Positions 59,580 through 64,000 of a DNA stretch of 64,000 nucleotides are shown one piece after another. Position 1 is the first letter of the stretch, and every line of letters starts with the position of its first letter. The notes under the pieces were generated by a model. It was not told the origin of the DNA, ran no database searches, and saw only the letters and a list, made by a program, of their open reading frames with translations. The position numbers and the translations under genes are program-made. Source of the stretch: Streptomyces sp. NBC_00353 (GTDB lineage: Bacteria; Actinomycetota; Actinomycetes; Streptomycetales; Streptomycetaceae); NCBI RefSeq assembly GCF_036108815.1, contig NZ_CP107985.1, positions 2,232,001 to 2,296,000 of the forward strand, given 5' to 3'.

Positions 59580-60722
59580 TCAGGCGAGCAGCGAGCGGCC
59601 GATGATCTCCTTCATGATCTCGGTCGTTCCGCCGTAGATGGTCTGGATGCGGCCGTCGGTGAACGCCTTGGCGACCCGGTATTCCGTCATGTAGCCGTAG
59701 CCGCCGTGGAGCTGGAGGCATCGGTCGGCGACGCGCTTCTGCAGTTCGGTGGCCCACCACTTGGCCATCGAGGCGTGTACGGCATCGAGTTCGCCGTTCG
59801 AGTGGTCGACGATGCACCGGTCGATGAAGGTCCGGGTGACGGCGCACTCGGTGGCCATCTCGGCGATCTCGAACCGGATGTGCTGGAGCTTGGAGAGCGG
59901 CCGCCCGAAGGCTTCGCGCTCCTTGACGTACTGGGTGGTGATCTCCAGGAGGTACTCGGCGGCGGCGATACCGGCGACCGCTATGCCCATCCGCTCCTGT
60001 GCCAGGTTGGTCATCAGGTGGATGAACGCGCCGTCGCGCTCACCGAGCAGGTTCTCCTTGGGGACGCGGACGTCGTTGAAGAACAGCTCGGCCGTGTCCT
60101 GGGACTTCTGGCCGATCTTGTCCAGGTTGCGGCCCCGCTCGAAGCCCTCCGTGCCGCGTTCGACGACGATCAGCGAGAGTCCCTTCGCGCCGCCCTCCGG
60201 GGTGGTCTTCGCCACGACGACCACCAGGTCGGCGAGGATGCCGTTGGAGATGAACGTCTTGGAGCCGTTGAGCAGCCAGTGGTCACCCCTGTCCTCGGCG
60301 GTGGTGCGGATGCCCTGGAGGTCGGAGCCCGCGCCGGGTTCGGTCATCGCGATGGCGGTGATGATCTCGCCGCTGCAGAAGCCCGGCAGCCAGCGCCGCT
60401 TCTGTTCCTCGGTGGCGAGCCCGGTGAGATAGGGGCCGATGATGTCGTTGTGCAGGCCGAGCGCGAGTCCGGGGGCGCCGGCCCGGGTGAACTCCTCCGC
60501 GAGGACGGCGCTGTAGCGGAAGTCGGTGGTGCCGCCGCCCCCGTACTCCTCGGGTACGGCGAAGCCGAGCAGCCCCTGCCGGCCGGCCGCGAGCCAGGCC
60601 TCGCGCGAGACGATGCCGTCCTTCTCCCACTGCTCGTAGTGCGGGAGGACTTCCTTGGTCAGGAAGGTCCGGACGGTCTCACGGAACGCGTCGTGCTCCT
60701 CGGTGAAGATCTGCCGCTGCAC
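59580..60722 (-). CDS. Acyl-CoA dehydrogenase
   Basis: 380 residues from GTG 60722 with aggggg 7 nt upstream. FAD/substrate motifs: AMTEPGAGSDLQGIRTTA, FISNGILADLVVV, and the C-terminal GGYGYMTEYRVAKAFTD followed by IYGGTTEIMKEII, where the Glu is the catalytic base. It introduces the alpha-beta double bond in acyl-CoA. It begins 10 bp after the oxidoreductase gene and precedes the thiolase by 35 bp. Confidence 0.95.
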   Translation of the reverse strand: MQRQIFTEEHDAFRETVRTFLTKEVLPHYEQWEKDGIVSREAWLAAGRQGLLGFAVPEEYGGGGTTDFRYSAVLAEEFTRAGAPGLALGLHNDIIGPYLTGLATEEQKRRWLPGFCSGEIITAIAMTEPGAGSDLQGIRTTAEDRGDHWLLNGSKTFISNGILADLVVVVAKTTPEGGAKGLSLIVVERGTEGFERGRNLDKIGQKSQDTAELFFNDVRVPKENLLGERDGAFIHLMTNLAQERMGIAVAGIAAAEYLLEITTQYVKEREAFGRPLSKLQHIRFEIAEMATECAVTRTFIDRCIVDHSNGELDAVHASMAKWWATELQKRVADRCLQLHGGYGYMTEYRVAKAFTDGRIQTIYGGTTEIMKEIIGRSLLA

Positions 60723-60732
60723 TGCGGGCCCC

Positions 60733-61758
60733 CTAGAGCCAGTTCTTGACGGTGGAGATCAGCCGGGCCGGATCGGGGCCGACCGGGATGACGTTGAGCA
60801 TGGTGACGCCGGACTCGCGGAACGCCTCGACGCGGTCGCGTACGTACCCCTCGGGCCCGCACAGCGACATGAGCTCGCAGAACTCGTCCGGGACGGCGGC
60901 CTCGGCCTCCTTCTTCTTCCCGGACAGGTAGAGCTCCTGGATGAGCGCGGCTTCCTGCTCGTATCCGTACGCGACGGCGAGGTCGTTGTAGAAGTTCTTG
61001 CCCTTGGCGCCCATTCCGCCGACGTACAGTGCGATCTGCGGGCGGGCGAGGTCCCTGAGCGCGGCCGCGTCGTCGCCGATGGCCAGCAGCCCGCCGGCGA
61101 CGGTCTGCAGCGCGCCGCGCGCCGGGTCGCGCTCGGCAGCGCCCTCCGCGAGGGCCGTGCCCCACACCTGCTTGGCCTTCTCGGGGAGGTAGAGGGTGGG
61201 CAGCCAGCCGTCGGCGATCTCGGCGGTCAGCCGGACATTGGCGGGGCCGAGCGAGGCGATGTAGAGCGGGATCTCCTCGCGCACCGGACGGGTGAGGATC
61301 TTCAGGGGCTTGCCGAGCCGGCCGCCCTTCTCCTTGGGCAGCGGCATGTCGGTGATGCCGTGGTGGTCGATGACCTCGCGGCGCCAGATCCGGCGGCACA
61401 GTTCGACGGTCTCGCGGGTCCGGCCGAGCGGCTTGTCGTACGCCTTGCCGTGCCAGCCCTCGACGACCTGCGGCCCGGACGCGCCGAGCCCGAGCAGCGC
61501 CCGGCCGCCGGAGATCGCGTCGAGTCCGGCGCCGGTCTGGGCGATCAGCGCGGGGGTGCGGGAGTAGACGTTGAGGATCGCCGCGCCGATCTTCATGCGT
61601 TCGGTGCGGGCGGCCAGATAGCCCATGAGGGTGGGCGAGTCGAAGCCGTAGGCCTCCGCGACCCAGACGGCGTCGAGTCCGGCGGACTCCAGGGCTGCGA
61701 CCTGGTCGCAGGCCTCGCGCGGGTCGCCCGCGTAGTTCAGCGGCAGGGAGAGTTCCAT
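60733..61758 (-). CDS. LLM-class F420-dependent oxidoreductase
   Basis: 341 residues from ATG 61758, which shares a base with the preceding stop (TGATG); the longer frame is a shadow of the racemase gene. Luciferase-like TIM barrel: LESAGLDAVWVAEAYGFDS, MKIGAAILNVYSRTPALIAQTGAGLD, and LLGLGASGPQVVEGWHG, the pattern of actinobacterial F420-dependent enzymes. It presumably oxidises or reduces an acyl-CoA-pathway intermediate; the substrate is not known. Confidence 0.88.
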   Translation of the reverse strand: MELSLPLNYAGDPREACDQVAALESAGLDAVWVAEAYGFDSPTLMGYLAARTERMKIGAAILNVYSRTPALIAQTGAGLDAISGGRALLGLGASGPQVVEGWHGKAYDKPLGRTRETVELCRRIWRREVIDHHGITDMPLPKEKGGRLGKPLKILTRPVREEIPLYIASLGPANVRLTAEIADGWLPTLYLPEKAKQVWGTALAEGAAERDPARGALQTVAGGLLAIGDDAAALRDLARPQIALYVGGMGAKGKNFYNDLAVAYGYEQEAALIQELYLSGKKKEAEAAVPDEFCELMSLCGPEGYVRDRVEAFRESGVTMLNVIPVGPDPARLISTVKNWL

Positions 61759-62900
61759 CAGTCGGTGGTGTCCTTCCGGGGCCGGTGCATGCTCGGTACG
61801 TCCCAGTCGCGGGCGACGTCCTCGGTGTCCGCGCCGGGCTGCGCGGGTCCGCTGCGTACGGAGACGGGTGTGGACGAGAAACGGGGTGCGGGGGCGGGCT
61901 GGGTGAGCCCGCCGTGTTCGACGAAGGTGGAGCGGGCGGCGAGGTGCGGGTGGTGCGGGGCCTCGCGGAGCGAGAGGACGGGGGCCACACAGGCGTCCGT
62001 GGCTTCGAAGACCTCGGTCCACTCCGCACGGGTCCGGGTCCTGAACCGGTCGGCGACGACCGTGCGCAGCTCCTCCCAGCGGGTGACGTCCTTGCGGTCC
62101 GGGGCCCGGTCCTCGATGCCGAGGAGCTTGATGAACTCGTCGTAGAACTGCTGCTCCAGCGGGCCGACCGCCATGTACTGGCCGTCGGCGGTCTCGTACG
62201 AACCGTAGAACGGACAGCCGCCGTCCAGGAGGTTGGAGCCTCGCCGGTCCTGCCAGCCGCCGGCCGCCAGCATCCCGTGGATCATCGTGGCGAGATGGGC
62301 GGCGCCGTCGACGATCGCCGCGTCCACGACCTGGCCCGTGCCGCCGGGGGTGCGTGCGTGCTGGAGGGCGGCAAGGACGCCGACGACGAGATAGAGCGAG
62401 CCGCCCGCGTAGTCGCCGACCAGATTGGCGGGGACGGTGGGCGGCTCGCCGGGCTTGCCGATCATGGAGAGCGTGCCGGTGAGTGCGATGTACGCGATGT
62501 CGTGTCCGGCCCGCTCGGCGAGTGGCCCGTCCTGGCCCCAACCGGTCATCCGCCCGTAGACGAGGCCGGGATTGCGGGCGAGACAGGCGTCGGGGCCGAC
62601 GCCGAGACGTTCGGCGACGCCCGGCCGGTAGCCCTCGATCAGGATGTCGGCACGTTCGACCAGGTCCAGGACGCGGTCCGGGCCGCCCTCGGCCTTGAGG
62701 TCGACGAGCACGGAGCGTTTGTTGCGGTTGGTGAGGTCGTACGCGGGATCGATGCCGAGTCCCGATCCGGCGGGCCGGTCGACCCTGACGACATCGGCGC
62801 CGAGGTCGGCCAGGAGCATCGCGGCGAACGGGCCGGGGCCGATGCCCGCCAGTTCCACCACGCGTACGCCCGCCAGTGGGCCGTGCTCTGTCGTTGCCAT
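61758..62900 (-). CDS. Alpha-methylacyl-CoA racemase-like CoA-transferase family III protein
   Basis: 380 residues from ATG 62900 (ggggg 5 nt upstream). CaiB/BaiF fold with GVRVVELAGIGPGPFAAMLLADLGADV. The AMACR-type catalytic pair is present at His133 (AGHDIAYIALTG) and Asp163 (LVGDYAGG), with the same 30-residue spacing as in the racemase, so epimerisation of 2-methylacyl-CoA is more likely than CoA transfer. This allows branched-chain or sterol side-chain substrates to enter the beta-oxidation operon it heads. Confidence 0.88.
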   Translation of the reverse strand: MATTEHGPLAGVRVVELAGIGPGPFAAMLLADLGADVVRVDRPAGSGLGIDPAYDLTNRNKRSVLVDLKAEGGPDRVLDLVERADILIEGYRPGVAERLGVGPDACLARNPGLVYGRMTGWGQDGPLAERAGHDIAYIALTGTLSMIGKPGEPPTVPANLVGDYAGGSLYLVVGVLAALQHARTPGGTGQVVDAAIVDGAAHLATMIHGMLAAGGWQDRRGSNLLDGGCPFYGSYETADGQYMAVGPLEQQFYDEFIKLLGIEDRAPDRKDVTRWEELRTVVADRFRTRTRAEWTEVFEATDACVAPVLSLREAPHHPHLAARSTFVEHGGLTQPAPAPRFSSTPVSVRSGPAQPGADTEDVARDWDVPSMHRPRKDTTD

Positions 62901-63104
62901 CAAGCCCCCAGCGGTGTGACACAACTGATGTAACAGCGATGATGCTAAGAACGTGCTGCGCTCCGCACAACCCCTTGAGCCGAGCAAGCGCTTAGTTCTT
63001 TCCCCTGGATCCTCCCTCACGATCGCCGCCCGGCTGTACACCGCCACGACCCCCTCCGCTAACCTCTGCCTGCTACATCGGCGCCGGCCCCTGCGGAGGC
63101 ACTC
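62901..63104. promoter_or_regulatory. Divergent promoter region of the beta-oxidation operon
   Basis: 204 bp between divergent genes. It contains an 8-bp palindrome aagcgctt (62986-62993) inside gcaagcgcttag, and a ctaagaac segment (62944-62951) that partly mirrors cttagttctt (62991-63000). A TetR-type fatty-acid regulator site is possible but unproven. Confidence 0.4.
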
Positions 63105-64000
63105 GTGAACAGGCAGAACGGGGCACAACGCCCCTATGACATAGTCCTTTTCGGCGCCACCGGCTTCGTGGGTGCCCTCACTGCCGAATATCTCGCCGCC
63201 CACGCACCCGACAGCTGCCGCTGGGCGCTGGCCGGCCGCAGCCCGGCCAAGCTGGCCGAGCTGCGCGACCGCCTGACCGCGATCGATCCGCGCTGTGCGG
63301 ACCTTCCGCTGCTGCACGCCGACGCCGACGCCCCCGACGCGCTGCGCGAACTCGCCGAATCGGCACATGTGGTGGCCTCGACCGTGGGTCCGTACGTCTG
63401 GTACGGCGAGAAGCTGGTCGCCGCCTGCGCGGAGGCCGGGACGGATTACACGGACCTGACCGGTGAAGCGGAGTTCGTCGACCGGATGTACCTGGAGCAT
63501 GACGCGCGGGCCCGCGAGACCGGGGCCCGGCTCGTGCACGCCTGCGGCTTCGACTCCGTACCGCACGACCTCGGGGTGTACTTCACCGTCCAGCAGCTGC
63601 CGCAGGACGTGCCGCTGACGATCGACGGTTTCGTCCGCAGCAATGCCGTCTTCTCCGGCGGTACGTTCGCATCCGCACTCACCGCGATGGGCCGCGGCCC
63701 GCAGATGCTGCGCGCCGCCCAGGAGCGCCGGCTGCACGAACCACGCCTGGTCGGCCGCCGCGCCCGCGCATCGCTCGGCACCCCGCACTTCAGTGCGGAG
63801 ACCGGCACCTGGGCGCTGCCCCTGCCGACACTGGACCCACAGGTCGTCGAACGCTCGGCGCGGCGGCTGGCGCGGTACGGCCCCGACTTCCGCTACCGCC
63901 ACTTCGCCTCGGTGAAGCGCCTGCCGGTGGCGCTCGGCGGCACGGCCGCGATCGGCGCGCTCCTCGGCATGGCTCAGCTGCCGGCCGCACGGAACTGGCT
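63105..64000 (+). CDS. Saccharopine dehydrogenase-like NAD(P)-binding protein, 3' end outside window
   Basis: Begins at GTG 63105 and stays open to the window edge: 298 codons visible of an expected ~390. The Rossmann motif IVLFGATGFVGALTAEYLA is near the N-terminus, followed by LAGRSPAKLAELRDRL, STVGPYVWYGEKLV and HACGFDSVPHDLGVY, as in actinobacterial trans-acting enoyl reductase-like proteins of the saccharopine dehydrogenase family. Divergent from the beta-oxidation operon. It reduces or oxidises an unknown lipid-type substrate. Confidence 0.87.
   Translation, partial: MNRQNGAQRPYDIVLFGATGFVGALTAEYLAAHAPDSCRWALAGRSPAKLAELRDRLTAIDPRCADLPLLHADADAPDALRELAESAHVVASTVGPYVWYGEKLVAACAEAGTDYTDLTGEAEFVDRMYLEHDARARETGARLVHACGFDSVPHDLGVYFTVQQLPQDVPLTIDGFVRSNAVFSGGTFASALTAMGRGPQMLRAAQERRLHEPRLVGRRARASLGTPHFSAETGTWALPLPTLDPQVVERSARRLARYGPDFRYRHFASVKRLPVALGGTAAIGALLGMAQLPAARNW

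Noticed and set aside
1..64000. tRNA genes, CRISPR arrays, insertion sequences, prophage or attachment sites
   Set aside because: Reading both strands I found no tRNA-like cloverleaf, regular repeat-spacer array, transposase, integrase or flanking direct repeats.

Overview
The window is chromosomal DNA of a high-GC actinomycete, almost certainly a Streptomyces. Codon third positions are dominated by G and C, GTG/TTG starts are common, genes are often joined by ATGA/GTGA overlaps, several promoters look leaderless, and the gene set (hopanoid cluster, idi, SCO6745-type protein, DUF6126-type and DUF5941-type proteins) matches from memory the SCO674x-677x region of S. coelicolor. I see no tRNA, rRNA, CRISPR array, insertion sequence or prophage. 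Two genes are cut by the window ends (1-432 and 63105-64000).

Layout. 1-1.4 kb: tail of an STM4012-type and a complete STM4011-type radical SAM gene. 1.4-7.7 kb: SGNH hydrolase, a LysM/M23 peptidase behind a c-di-AMP (ydaO-type) riboswitch, a GH36 alpha-galactosidase, a tyrosine phosphatase, a small membrane protein and an XRE-cupin regulator with two palindromic sites. 7.8-20.6 kb: a minus-strand hopanoid operon reading hpnC-hpnD-(58-codon ORF)-hpnE-prenyl synthase-shc-hpnG-hpnH-ispG-dxs-hpnO. It supplies precursor (dxs, ispG, prenyl synthase), makes squalene (hpnCDE), cyclises it (shc) and builds the aminated C35 side chain (hpnH, hpnG, hpnO). idi at 32.1 kb serves the same isoprenoid supply.

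21.0-28.1 kb: a second tightly coupled minus-strand operon combining a fused CDP-alcohol phosphatidyltransferase (starting at CTG), a nucleotidyltransferase, a glycerol-1-phosphate-dehydrogenase-like enzyme, a second CDP-alcohol transferase lacking one catalytic Asp, a family-2 glycosyltransferase and a TagGH/Wzm-Wzt type exporter. It looks like a complete pathway for making and exporting a polyol-phosphate-containing lipid or glycopolymer, product unknown. galE diverges from it.

28.4-48.2 kb: mostly housekeeping and accessory single genes (galE, CDF metal exporter, a methyltransferase-acetyltransferase fusion, idi, an anti-sigma-like ATPase, a HdeD-like membrane protein, an enoyl-CoA hydratase, a GlxA/DJ-1 pair, an SCO6745-type protein, Tex, ABC-F, a SpoU methyltransferase, a D-amino-acid-oxidase-like enzyme, and two secreted peptidases). 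48.4-54.6 kb: LacI regulator, MpaB-type oxygenase, small P-loop kinase, macro-domain protein, acyl-CoA synthetase and divergent MerR regulator.

54.6-56.0 kb: a short threonyl-tRNA synthetase preceded by a 16-codon leader peptide with three consecutive Thr codons and a strong terminator hairpin, which reads as a classic amino-acid attenuator. 56.1-62.9 kb: a five-gene beta-oxidation operon (racemase/CoA-transferase, F420-type oxidoreductase, acyl-CoA dehydrogenase, thiolase, FadB-like protein), followed by the start of a saccharopine-dehydrogenase-like gene running off the end. The most noteworthy items are the Thr attenuator, the CDP-alcohol/exporter operon, the coupled small ORF in the hopanoid operon and the c-di-AMP riboswitch.
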